A stretch of DNA of 41,956 nt from a virus. Below the pieces are notes generated by a model. It saw only the letters and a program-made list of their open reading frames with translations, was not told where the DNA came from and searched no databases. Position 1 is the first letter of the stretch. Every line of letters begins with the position of its first letter. Below are positions 23,675-31,926 of this stretch, piece by piece. A program made the translations under genes and the position numbers. The stretch covers positions 1 to 41,956 of the IMG/VR virus record IMGVR_UViG_3300013093_004796; one strand, given 5' to 3'.

Positions 23675-24908
23675 TCCAATCAGATTCCCATATAGAAATA
23701 ACTGTGTAACCAAGGTTTTCTAATATTTTTTTCTTTTCTACAGTTGCTGTGTATAATTCGCCAAAAGAGGTTTTGGTTACCCTGTTTATACATGTAGGTT
23801 TGTATTTTTCTGGGTTGCCATGCCAAAAATCTCCATTGAACTCATAAACAGTGTTAATTGTTGGGTTAAATCCATCTACTAAAAACCATTTTTTATTATC
23901 AATTTTTATTTTGTATCCCCGTATTGGAACAGATAGGCTGTCTAACCACATTATTTCCAATTTTGATTGTTTATGTGAACACCTTGGACAACCGCTTCCT
24001 CGTAGATGAACACACGGCGACTGATGAAACCTCCCATGTTGCCTACAAATTATTACTATAGGTGTTTTATTATTCTTATAGATAATTTCTGAATAATCAT
24101 AAGTGGAGCCATGAACATATCTTGCTTCGTTTATAAAGTCATTAGACTTTTTTCTAATTTTGTCGTAGGCACATTTAGCACAACCACTTTTGCGTAATGT
24201 CGTTGCGAATGCTTCAAAGTGTCCATGTTTTTTGCAAAAGAAAGAAATTTTTTCATTTGTGGTTTTATATTCAGAAACTAAAGTAATATCATCCCCGTGT
24301 CTAGATAAAGTGTTTTCATAAAAATTTTTTGTTCTTTTTTCTAATTCACATTTTTTACAATCGCCGCCGCCGGTAATATGCCTTCTCGCAAGGGGTGAAA
24401 ACTCCCCATGTGTTTTGCAAATTACTATAACTCTTTTGTGATGCCCCGCATAAACTGTTTTACTATAATCATATATATCACCGTGTTTTTCTATAGATTG
24501 ATTAATAAAACTTTCTGTATGCATATGCATACACTCTGGACATCCATTGCTACAATATAAATGTGCGTCTGGCGTATAATAATAAACAATATCGTGTTTT
24601 TTACAGCGTATTTTTATAATTTTCCTACTGTGAATATAAACAGACTCTGTGTAATCATACACATCATCCCACTTTTCTTTTGCCTGTGATTTCCATTTTT
24701 CTTCTCTTTCACATAATATACAACCACGACGCTTATTAAGAAAAATACTAGGCCACACAGAAAATTCTCCATGACGACAACATATAATTTTAACATTTTT
24801 TCTACTACTTTGGTATTTCACCAGAGAGTAGTTATATTTGTCTCCATATACCTGACTGGACCACTCTATAAATTGTTGTGTATCTATATCTCTTAAATTG
24901 AAAAACAT
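23649..24908 (-). CDS. Homing endonuclease, Vsr-like, splits polymerase
   Basis: The 419-residue protein has five Cys/His repeats of about 50 residues, each with Y-[DN]-Y, a V.I.C..HG.F strand and a C-terminal C..C pair, probably zinc-binding DNA-recognition modules. The final 95 residues are a nuclease domain with DGFNPTINTVYEFNGDFWHGNP and ISIWESDW, which resembles Vsr/EDxHD-type phage homing endonucleases. It shares all these features with the gene at 27165. It lies antisense between the two parts of the polymerase gene. The ATG at 24908 is preceded by GAGG. The frame also has a GTG at 24926. Confidence 0.8.
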   Translation of the reverse strand: MFFNLRDIDTQQFIEWSSQVYGDKYNYSLVKYQSSRKNVKIICCRHGEFSVWPSIFLNKRRGCILCEREEKWKSQAKEKWDDVYDYTESVYIHSRKIIKIRCKKHDIVYYYTPDAHLYCSNGCPECMHMHTESFINQSIEKHGDIYDYSKTVYAGHHKRVIVICKTHGEFSPLARRHITGGGDCKKCELEKRTKNFYENTLSRHGDDITLVSEYKTTNEKISFFCKKHGHFEAFATTLRKSGCAKCAYDKIRKKSNDFINEARYVHGSTYDYSEIIYKNNKTPIVIICRQHGRFHQSPCVHLRGSGCPRCSHKQSKLEIMWLDSLSVPIRGYKIKIDNKKWFLVDGFNPTINTVYEFNGDFWHGNPEKYKPTCINRVTKTSFGELYTATVEKKKILENLGYTVISIWESDWINQMTNAS

Positions 24909-24973
24909 TTTGTGCCTCACTTTCACATTTTTTGGTAAATATTTCCCATGCTGGGTTACCTCATTTACCTAGA

Positions 24974-25016
24974 ATGGTTGGGTCTGCCAGGACCGCGAAC
25001 CATAAACCTATTTACA
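24974..25016 (-). promoter_or_regulatory. Promoter and 5' hairpin of endonuclease gene 1
   Basis: On the minus strand TGTAAATA (25016-25009) is followed by a stem: ATGGTT (25003-24998) with AACCAT (24979-24974), a GCG/CGC bulge and an inner GGTC/GACC stem. The predicted +1 is at the first base of the stem. The element matches, with compensating changes, the one before the second endonuclease gene (27056-27098). Confidence 0.6.
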
Positions 25017-25080
25017 AACGATGTAATATTTTATATAATCAATATATGAAACTGCTCACACATTCTTGAAGAGGTGAATA

Positions 25081-27057
25081 ATGATAGACGTGGATGAAAT
25101 AAATGCAGCCATAACAGCAAGAGATTCAAAAAAAGTTGCTAGTCTAATAAAAAAACATGGATTAAAAATAGAAAATAACAAGATAACTGCTGATGTAGAA
25201 ACAGTTAAAGCAAGTGACTCATTTTGGGATCAACGCCAATTGATTAAGAAAATCCTCCTTAACTCGTAAAATATTGCGACATAAACGGGTAACTGTTTAA
25301 TGAAAACCGCTCTAATTGCTGGAAACTCCTTGTCAAGGACAATCAGCAGCCAAGCATCGAAAGATGAAGGTTCAACGACTAGATCGAAAGATCGTAGATC
25401 CAAGTGGATCGAAACGGGCGGCATCCATTTCCTGGATGGTGATATAGTCTCCTCTGTGTGGCAACATACAGCAGCACGTAATGGTGCGGAATATGGCTTA
25501 ACGAGCATATTTGAAGATTTGGTATATGGGGCACTGGGCAATCCTGGATCAAGGTTCTTCGATGCAAGAGTAGCACAAAGCACTACTCTCAGTGGTAGAT
25601 GTATTGTGAAGCATATGGGATCTAAAATAAATGAAATAATTACAGGTGACTATAATCATACTGGACTTGCTTGTATCTATGGTGATAGTGTAACTGGTGA
25701 TACTTTAATAAGAACTGATTCCGGTGAAATAACCATCGAACAACTGTACAACGAATGTGTTGAGCATTGTATTGCTCACGGCAAGGAATATGGTCTATGG
25801 TCACAGGCAAAGGTAATTGGATTCAACTCTCACGAAATGGAATCTGTGCCAAGTTCTATTGAATATGTTATGCGGCATAAAACAAAAAAGAAATTGTATC
25901 GTATTACTACTGAGAACGGAAAACAAGTTACTGTTACCGAAGACCACAGTGTTATGGTTGATAGAGATGGGTTTTTGATAGAAGTAAAACCAAATGACAT
26001 TCTTGCAGGGGATAATATAATTACTTTGACAAACAATATGGATACAGAATACACACGGGTAAAATCTATAGAATGTCTTGGTGAAATAGATGATTATGTC
26101 TATGACCTATCCATAAAAAATGGTGACCCAATATTTTTTGGTAATGATATCCTATTAAAAAATACCGACAGCATTTATTTCTCAGCATATCCCGTGATGA
26201 AAGATCTGCCAGATTTTAAAGATTTTGAATGGACTAAAGAAAACGTCACAGATTTATATGACAAAATAGGTGAAATTACCAACCAAAGTTTTCCAGAGTT
26301 TATGAAACAAGCATTTAATTGTCCTGAAAAAAGTGGTGCCATTATCCGTGCTGCACGAGAACTTTGTGCCATTAAGGGTTTGTTTATCACCAAGAAACGC
26401 TATGCTGTGTTAATTTATGACAAAGAAGGCAAACGCAAGGATGTAAATGGCAAGCGTGGTGAAATCAAAGCCATGGGACTAGACCTGAAGAGGAGTGATA
26501 CAAGTAAATTTATATCCGATTTTTTATCCTTGGTTCTTACAGACGTTCTAAGCGATGTTTCTCGCGAAGACATTTTCGGTAAGATACAAGATTTTCGTAA
26601 ACAATTTTCCCTACAACCAAGTTGGGAAAAGGGGTCACCAAAGAGAGTTAATAATTTAACTAAGTATGCTAATATCAAACAAAACCAAGAAACTGGTGAT
26701 GTTTTTAGTAAAAATTCGGATAAGAAAAAAACTATTCCTGGGCATGTGGTAGCGTCACTTAATTATAACAAATTAAAATCAATTTTTAATGATAATGAAA
26801 GCATGACGATACAAGATGGATTTAAAATTATTGTATGTAAATTAAAACCTAATAATAGATTTGGGATGAATTCGGTAGCATATCCAGTTGATTTAATACA
26901 TATTCCAGATTGGTTTAAACAATTGCCATTCGATGACACATTAATGGAAGAAACATCAATAGATCGTAAATTAGAGAATTTATTAGGGGTCCTAAAGTGG
27001 GATTTGGCTAAGACTAAATCAGAAAATCAAGCATTTTCTGATTTATTTGAATTTTGA
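25081..27057 (+). CDS. 43: DNA polymerase B, C-terminal part (gp43B)
   Basis: The coding sequence is 25081-25267 joined to 25523-27057. GAGG before the ATG shows it is translated separately from the N-terminal part. Residues 1-62 end in IKKILLNS; splicing restores motif B as KILLNS-LYGALGN. Exon 2 reaches ACIYGD and, after a 159-residue intein, TDSIYF, restoring motif C (YGDTDS). The thumb domain follows, with KKRYAVLIYDKEGK and GLDLKRSDTS. The spliced product is 573 residues, 414 after intein removal, so the two parts total about 970 residues, compared with 898 in T4 gp43. Activity requires association of the two polypeptides. Confidence 0.85.
25268..25522 (+). other. Group I intron without ORF in polymerase motif B
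   Basis: The upstream exon ends AACTCGT (last T 25267) and the intron ends with G at 25522, joining TCG-T|TA-TAT (Ser-Leu-Tyr). Core elements are visible in order: P, AATTGCTGGAAACTCC (from 25316); Q, AATCAGCAGCCAAGC (from 25342); R, GTTCAACGACTAGA (from 25372); S, GATATAGTCTCC (25441-25452). The R and S sequences match subgroup IA introns of T4-like phages. P1 can form by TCGT (25264-25267) pairing with GCGA in the intron, with a U-G at the splice site. No endonuclease is encoded. Any open frame in it is a side effect. Confidence 0.9.
25687..26163 (+). other. Mini-intein at polymerase motif C
   Basis: A 159-residue in-frame insertion splits the catalytic YGDTDS as YGD|intein|TDS. Block A is SVTGDTLI with Ser1, block B is TEDHSVMVDRDGF (TxxH), block F is DDYVYDLSI, block G is FGNDILLKN followed by Thr+1. 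There is no room for a homing endonuclease domain (no LAGLIDADG blocks). The penultimate residue is Lys in place of the usual His, which some active inteins tolerate. The Ser/Thr nucleophile pair fits an active intein. Confidence 0.88.
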
Positions 27058-27098
27058 TAAATAGATGTGGTCCGCGAGTCTCTAACCTCTCCGACCAC
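27056..27098 (+). promoter_or_regulatory. Promoter and 5' hairpin of endonuclease gene 2
   Basis: GATAAATA (27056-27063) overlaps the polymerase stop codon. It is followed by GTGGTC (27067-27072) paired with GACCAC (27093-27098), a CGC bulge and an inner GAG/CTC stem. Compared with the element before gene 1, the first and last pairs differ by compensating changes (A-T to G-C; T-A to C-G), and TCTA follows the stem in both. Confidence 0.6.
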
Positions 27099-27164
27099 TC
27101 TAAACTATCAAGGAATATAGTTCAGCATTATCTGTATTTACTTGATTAAATCAAGGAAAAACAA

Positions 27165-28226
27165 ATGACTAAAACTGAAATTTTTATTAAAAAAGCGAAA
27201 TTAATTCATGGCGACAGATACATTTATACAAAAACTCATTATATCAACGCGACATCCCCAGTAGTTATACAGTGTAAGCATGGTGATTTTTTACAATCAC
27301 CAACGCAGCATTTGCGTGGACGAGGATGTAAACAATGTGGTTTTGAAAAACATAGCCTATCAACTGATGAATTTATAAAATTGGCTAAAGAAAAACACGG
27401 AAACTTTTTTGATTATTCTAAAACAAATTATGTAAACAGTTACACACCTGTGACTATTATTTGTCCAACTCACGGGGATTTTTTGATGATCCCAAACAAT
27501 CATCTAAGATATAATTGTCAAAAATGTTATCATGAAACATTAAAATATAATGCAGAAGATTTTTTACGCTTGGCTAACGAAAAACATGGCGAACATTATG
27601 ATTATAGTTGTGTTATTTACAATAACTCTCGTCAAAAAATAAAAATAATCTGTCCAGACCATGGTCCGTTTTATCAGCAACCAAGATTACATTTGGCAGG
27701 ACAACAGTGCAGAACATGCGTCAGAACTCTAACTACGGAACAATTTATTCAAAAAGCAAACATTATACATAATGATAGATATGATTATTCATGTTCTGTT
27801 TATAATTCTGCCAGGTCAAAAATTAATATAAAATGTCATATTCATGGAATTTTTGAACAAAATGCAAGTTCTCATTTATGCGGGGTGGGGTGCCCAGCGT
27901 GTCATGGAAATATCAGCAGGGGAGAAACCACATGGTTAGATAGTATTGGGGTTACTGTGCGTAATAAAGTTTTAACTATGATATGTGGTAGAAAATTCAA
28001 AGTTGATGGATATAATCCAGATACAAAAACAATATATGAATTTAACGGGGATTATTGGCATGGTAATCCCAAATATTTTGACCCTGGTGACATCCATCCT
28101 AAAAGAAAAATTACTTTTGGCGAACTATATCAACAGACTTTATTGAAAAAACAAATATTAGAAGAAAACGGATACAAAGTTGTGTCAATCTGGGAATCAG
28201 AATTTAATAGTAGTCCGATTGATTAA
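27165..28226 (+). CDS. Homing endonuclease, Vsr-like, after polymerase
   Basis: The 353-residue protein is a paralogue of the gene at 23649, with four Cys/His repeats in place of five (HGDRYIYTKTHY..., HGNFFDYSKTNY..., HGEHYDYSCVIY..., HNDRYDYSCSVY...) and the same nuclease domain (VDGYNPDTKTIYEFNGDYWH; VSIWESEF). AAGGA precedes the ATG. It sits between the polymerase and the clamp genes without splitting either, as free-standing homing genes in T4-like phages do. Confidence 0.8.
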   Translation: MTKTEIFIKKAKLIHGDRYIYTKTHYINATSPVVIQCKHGDFLQSPTQHLRGRGCKQCGFEKHSLSTDEFIKLAKEKHGNFFDYSKTNYVNSYTPVTIICPTHGDFLMIPNNHLRYNCQKCYHETLKYNAEDFLRLANEKHGEHYDYSCVIYNNSRQKIKIICPDHGPFYQQPRLHLAGQQCRTCVRTLTTEQFIQKANIIHNDRYDYSCSVYNSARSKINIKCHIHGIFEQNASSHLCGVGCPACHGNISRGETTWLDSIGVTVRNKVLTMICGRKFKVDGYNPDTKTIYEFNGDYWHGNPKYFDPGDIHPKRKITFGELYQQTLLKKQILEENGYKVVSIWESEFNSSPID

Positions 28227-28288
28227 ATCGTTATAATAGAAATAACTTCACAGAACTGTTTAGTTTTTAACACAAAAAAGGAAATACA

Positions 28289-28498
28289 ATGGCTACCAAA
28301 ACCACCATCGGTAAAATTTACGAACCAGAAGAACTGAAAATATTAGTTGACGCATTAAATGGTGCTCCTTCATACTTAAGTAAGCGATTTATATTAAAAC
28401 ACCTGTGTGGGTGGAGTGATGAGATGATTGCAGAAAACATGAGAATGAAACAAGAGGAAGAACAACAAATGAGAATTGGAGAAAAGACATGGCGTTAA
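28289..28498 (+). CDS. Small protein before sliding clamp
   Basis: The 69-residue protein is helical, with a hydrophilic C-terminus (MRMKQEEEQQMRIGEKTWR). The segment YLSKRFILKHLCGWSDEMIAEN recalls the C-terminal region of T4-like portal proteins (SKKWIRKN.L..SD.EI), but the similarity is short and a portal fragment is not otherwise expected here. AAGGAA lies 8 bases upstream of ATG. It overlaps the clamp gene by ten bases. Confidence 0.55.
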   Translation: MATKTTIGKIYEPEELKILVDALNGAPSYLSKRFILKHLCGWSDEMIAENMRMKQEEEQQMRIGEKTWR

Positions 28499-29232
28499 AA
28501 GACTATATCAAGGATTTGACTACCTATGTCACCCCGACTGGTTTCTTTGAAAAAATCAAAGTAACTGCCACTAAAAAAGATATCATTATTGAAAGCATGG
28601 AGAAAGAAAAAGAAGTTATCCTAAAGGGTAAATTCACCAAGCCACTTGATGATCTTGATGGAGAATTTGGTTTGAGCAATCTTGGATTGCTGTATACAAT
28701 TTCTCATGATCCAGAATTCAACAGCCCAGATAGTAAAATAACTATCACTTATGAAACCAAGGCTGGTGAAAAGGTTCCAACAGAACTTGCCTATCAGAAC
28801 AAAAGCAAAAGTCATATCAATTATCGTTTTATGTCAAAGCAACTATTGCCAGATCAGCCAAAGTTTATCGAGCCAAAGTGGGATGTGGTTATCACACCCA
28901 GCAAGGCTAATATTCAACAGTTTGCCTGGGCCGCTGCTGGACTTTCAGCATATGAACAATATTTTATTCCTCGTATTCAAGATGGTAATATGAAGTTTTT
29001 TATCGGTGAAGCAGATGCTGCTACACAACGTGGTGGTGTAGTATTTGCCACAGACAGAACTGAAACTTTTGCCAGTGATCACAAATGGAAGATTGCACAG
29101 GTTCTTGGTATTCTCAAAATTGCCGATACCTGTGATTGTGAAATGGCTTTTTCCATCAAGGGTGCTATTCAAATTACACTAAACACTGGTGTTGGAAATT
29201 ATCGTTATATTTTTCCAGCAAAAGTTCGGTAG
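28489..29232 (+). CDS. 45: Sliding clamp (gp45-like)
   Basis: The clamp tethers DNA polymerase to the template and, in T4, also activates late transcription. The 247-residue protein fits the T4 gp45 family in length (228 in T4) and in its pattern of two beta-alpha-beta domains, each ending in a long beta strand, with an N-terminal helix (LKDYIKDLTTYVTPTGFFEKIKV). ATG lies inside the preceding small gene with GGAG upstream. Position right after the polymerase gene supports the call. Three gp62/44 loader genes are not in the window. Confidence 0.8.
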   Translation: MALKDYIKDLTTYVTPTGFFEKIKVTATKKDIIIESMEKEKEVILKGKFTKPLDDLDGEFGLSNLGLLYTISHDPEFNSPDSKITITYETKAGEKVPTELAYQNKSKSHINYRFMSKQLLPDQPKFIEPKWDVVITPSKANIQQFAWAAAGLSAYEQYFIPRIQDGNMKFFIGEADAATQRGGVVFATDRTETFASDHKWKIAQVLGILKIADTCDCEMAFSIKGAIQITLNTGVGNYRYIFPAKVR

Positions 29233-29240
29233 TTATCAAG

Positions 29241-29269
29241 ATTGGGCAATTAGTTTGCCCAATTTTTTT
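29241..29269 (+). terminator. Intrinsic terminator after clamp gene
   Basis: ATTGGGCAA (29241-29249) pairs with TTGCCCAAT (29255-29263), a nine-pair stem with a five-base loop, followed by six T residues. Confidence 0.85.
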
Positions 29270-29270
29270 C

Positions 29271-29278
29271 ACTAAATA
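29271..29278 (+). promoter_or_regulatory. Late-type promoter ACTAAATA
   Basis: The predicted start at 29284 is two bases before the ATG at 29286, so the mRNA would be leaderless. No ribosome binding site is present. Confidence 0.5.
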
Positions 29279-29285
29279 ATCACAT

Positions 29286-30074
29286 ATGACTAGTGCAAAA
29301 ACACATTATAGAACCATAGTAATCAGTGATTTACACATGGGCAGCAAAGGTTGTAAAGCAAGATTGCTCAACGACTTTCTTAAAAATAATTCATCAGATT
29401 ATCTATATCTCAATGGGGATATTTTTGACTGCTGGAAAATACAACAGAATAAATGGTATTTTAACAAAACACAAAGTAAAGTATTACGCCGCTTGTTAAA
29501 AATTAGCATGTCAAAAACACAGGTAATTTATATTCTGGGTAATCATGATGATTTTTTTAGAAATTTTATACCATACAAAATAAATCTTGGAAAAATCAAA
29601 GTTTTGAACGAGTGCGTTCATGTTGGAGTTGATGGTGCAAGATATCTTGTAACACATGGAGATTTATTCGACACTGTTACAAGAGTACATAGATGGGTTT
29701 CATTTTTGGGTGATAAAGCCTATGATTACCTATTAACACTGAATGGTGTTGTAAATTCTTGCAGAAGGCTGTTTAGATTAAAATATTGGAGTCTCAGCCA
29801 TTATCTCAAAACCCGAGTGAAAAAAGCGGTTAATTTTATTTTTGAATTTGAAGCAACATTGTCAAATTATGCCAAGTCAAAATCGTATGATGGGGTGATA
29901 TGTGGGCACATACATGTTGCAGAAATTAAAAACATAGATGGCATCATTTACATGAACTCTGGGGATTTTGTTGAAAGTTGTACAGCACTAGTAGAAACTG
30001 TAGATGGCGAGTGGAAGATTGTTCACTGGCATCTGGACAAGGAATCTGATCATAACCTTGATGTTGTGTCATGA
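29286..30074 (+). CDS. LpxH-like metallophosphoesterase
   Basis: The 262-residue protein is a calcineurin-type phosphoesterase close to UDP-2,3-diacylglucosamine hydrolases. Metal motifs are ISDLHMGS (D15, H17), LNGDIFDCW, YILGNHDD, LVTHGDLFD and VICGHIHVA. LpxH removes UMP in lipid A synthesis; related proteins act on other UDP-lipids. Its stop overlaps the start of a glycosyltransferase (ATGA). The same pairing occurs on bacterial chromosomes. I infer a role in lipid or surface-sugar change during infection, but the substrate is unproven. Confidence 0.82.
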   Translation: MTSAKTHYRTIVISDLHMGSKGCKARLLNDFLKNNSSDYLYLNGDIFDCWKIQQNKWYFNKTQSKVLRRLLKISMSKTQVIYILGNHDDFFRNFIPYKINLGKIKVLNECVHVGVDGARYLVTHGDLFDTVTRVHRWVSFLGDKAYDYLLTLNGVVNSCRRLFRLKYWSLSHYLKTRVKKAVNFIFEFEATLSNYAKSKSYDGVICGHIHVAEIKNIDGIIYMNSGDFVESCTALVETVDGEWKIVHWHLDKESDHNLDVVS

Positions 30075-31069
30075 AAATATTAATTGTAACAGATACATGG
30101 TCTAATGTTAATGGTGTGGTCACAACATTGCGTGCCACAGTATCTGAATTAACCAACCGTGGACACACTGTTACGGTGATTCATCCAGGACTGTTCAAAA
30201 ATATTCCCATGCCTGGGTATCCAGAAATTCCAATAAGTTGGAACATTTGGCGAATGGGTTCCATGATTGCAGCATCGAAGCCAGATGCTATACACATAGC
30301 CACCGAGGGTCCCTTGGGAATCGCAGCCAGATGGTATTGCAAGGTCAGACAGCGTTCTATACCACACAACACCAGTTATCACACCAAATATCCAGAATAC
30401 ATGAATATACATTATAAAATACCAGTAAGTTTTGGATATTGGTTGTTGAGGTTATTTCACAAGTTTAGTCATCGAGTTTTGGTTACTACACCATCTCTTA
30501 AACAAGAACTATCTGCATATGGTTTTCAAAATCTAGTAGTGTGGAGTCGTGGCGTTGATAACACAATATTCAATCCATCATCAAGAAAGAAAAATCTAGC
30601 AACAAAGCCAGTGCTGGTATGTGTCAGCAGAGTCAGCAAAGAAAAAAATCTAGATGCTTTTTGTGAATTAAAAACCACAGGTACAAAAATACTGGTGGGT
30701 GATGGACCATATCTCGAAGAACTAAAGAAAAAATATCCTGATGTCATTTACACAGGCTATAAATCTGGTGAGAGTCTTGCTCACTATTATGCCAATGCTG
30801 ATGTGTTTGTTTTTCCCAGTAAAAGTGATACATTTGGTGTGGTAATGCTGGAAGCCATCGCCTGTGGAACTCCAGTTGCTGCATATCCAGTAACTGGTCC
30901 AATTGATGTTATCACTGATGGTGTTAATGGATATTTAAATACAGATTTAACCGTGGCCATTGAACAATGCCTAAAACTTGACAGACATATTGTAGAACAA
31001 TCCAGCAATAATTTTACCTGGTCTGCTGCCACGGATGTATTTGAAAATAATTTGATCTTGATCAATTAA
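30071..31069 (+). CDS. Glycosyltransferase family 4 (GT-B)
   Basis: The 332-residue protein begins ILIVTDTWSNVNGVVTTL, the start typical of GT4 mannosyl- and sulfoquinovosyl-type transferases, and has the C-terminal donor-binding motif SKSDTFGVVMLEAIACGTPV (E-x7-E) and GDGPYLEELKK. The family moves a nucleotide-activated sugar onto a lipid or glycan. Translational coupling with the LpxH-like gene implies one pathway, perhaps glycosylating a membrane lipid. That could block superinfection by changing receptors, which is inference. Confidence 0.85.
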   Translation: MKILIVTDTWSNVNGVVTTLRATVSELTNRGHTVTVIHPGLFKNIPMPGYPEIPISWNIWRMGSMIAASKPDAIHIATEGPLGIAARWYCKVRQRSIPHNTSYHTKYPEYMNIHYKIPVSFGYWLLRLFHKFSHRVLVTTPSLKQELSAYGFQNLVVWSRGVDNTIFNPSSRKKNLATKPVLVCVSRVSKEKNLDAFCELKTTGTKILVGDGPYLEELKKKYPDVIYTGYKSGESLAHYYANADVFVFPSKSDTFGVVMLEAIACGTPVAAYPVTGPIDVITDGVNGYLNTDLTVAIEQCLKLDRHIVEQSSNNFTWSAATDVFENNLILIN

Positions 31070-31185
31070 CAGTTTATTTTCGATATTAATTGGCAACTTT
31101 GTCATGGATTTGTGTAAAATCTAAACAACAGATTTATTTTGAGTTTATAGCAGATATGGCACGCATTAGGAAAGGTAAGAAAAAT

Positions 31186-31698
31186 ATGACACATACTATA
31201 TTAGATTATTTTGCAGAATACAGACAAAAGATTGCTGAATCAAACAATCTGATAGAAAAAGAACGCGAACTTTATCGAGAAGCGGAACAAGTTCGAACAA
31301 TGAAAAATCAGTTACAACTAGAATTAACCGGCATGGAAAAACTGATCACAATAATGATAACAAATGACTGGGACCCAGTTGAGGCCAAGTTAAAAACTAC
31401 AAGTGATGAACTCCACACATCATTTTGGAATACAGGCAACGAAGCAGAAACACTAAAATACGCCAATTCTCTAGTCAATACTGCATATGGAATCACAGGT
31501 GCAACAGGTTCTATCAGTAATATGGGTGCGATATCAGCACACGGTGGTGCATATACCTGTGCCAACTACAATTACAATTATAATTTTGCTGGTTTAACTG
31601 TTAGTAGTCCCACTGTTAGCCTATCTGGTGCAATGGGAAGTTCTTATCAGCCTACGGCTGCAACAGGTGCCAATGGTGGCACTGGCAGCAGTTATTAA
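31186..31698 (+). CDS. Hypothetical protein, Gly/Asn-rich C-terminus
   Basis: The 170-residue protein has a coiled-coil N-terminal half (EKERELYREAEQVRTMKNQLQL) and a Gly, Ser, Ala, Asn, Tyr-rich C-terminal half (ANYNYNYNFAG; TGANGGTGSS) of low complexity. This fits a small virion or assembly protein. I start it at ATG 31186, which has AGGAAAGGTAAG upstream, although the frame extends to TTG 31090. Confidence 0.6.
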   Translation: MTHTILDYFAEYRQKIAESNNLIEKERELYREAEQVRTMKNQLQLELTGMEKLITIMITNDWDPVEAKLKTTSDELHTSFWNTGNEAETLKYANSLVNTAYGITGATGSISNMGAISAHGGAYTCANYNYNYNFAGLTVSSPTVSLSGAMGSSYQPTAATGANGGTGSSY

Positions 31699-31713
31699 CC
31701 TAGAGAGATCAAG

Positions 31714-31884
31714 ATGTCTGATATACAAACATATACTGGAAAAGTAGCACAGGAAAACGGCGAATTGGTTTTGGTTTTTGATTTACAAATGCTGGTTGAT
31801 TTGGGTTGGAAAGATGGAGACACTATAATCTGGGACATTCGTGATGATGCTGTTGTAATAAAAAAACAAACAGAAGAGATATGA
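31714..31884 (+). CDS. Small AbrB-like protein
   Basis: The 56-residue protein ends in LGWKDGDTIIWDIRDDAVVIKKQ, which resembles the swapped-hairpin (AbrB/SpoVT) pattern G-[WL]-x-x-GD-x-[IL]-x-[WF] seen in small DNA-binding proteins and in conserved proteins of marine T4-like phages. AGAGATCAAG lies upstream of the ATG. Its short length is typical of that group. DNA binding is possible but not shown. Confidence 0.55.
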   Translation: MSDIQTYTGKVAQENGELVLVFDLQMLVDLGWKDGDTIIWDIRDDAVVIKKQTEEI

Positions 31885-31926
31885 TTGTTTTGAAATATTA
31901 TCTCTGAGAAGAGAAGGAAATTAAAA

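Noticed and set aside
23675-25080. Split of the polymerase considered a frameshift or an intron
   Set aside because: A full reverse-strand endonuclease gene and a ribosome binding site with ATG at 25081 fit a gene split. No group I core was seen in this interval.
25300-25522. N-terminal 75 residues of the open frame at 25300 considered coding
   Set aside because: This stretch contains group I P, Q, R and S elements, and exon joining at 25267/25523 restores a conserved polymerase motif.
28289-28498. Portal protein fragment
   Set aside because: Only about 20 residues resemble the portal C-terminal region, and the gene has a start and site of its own.
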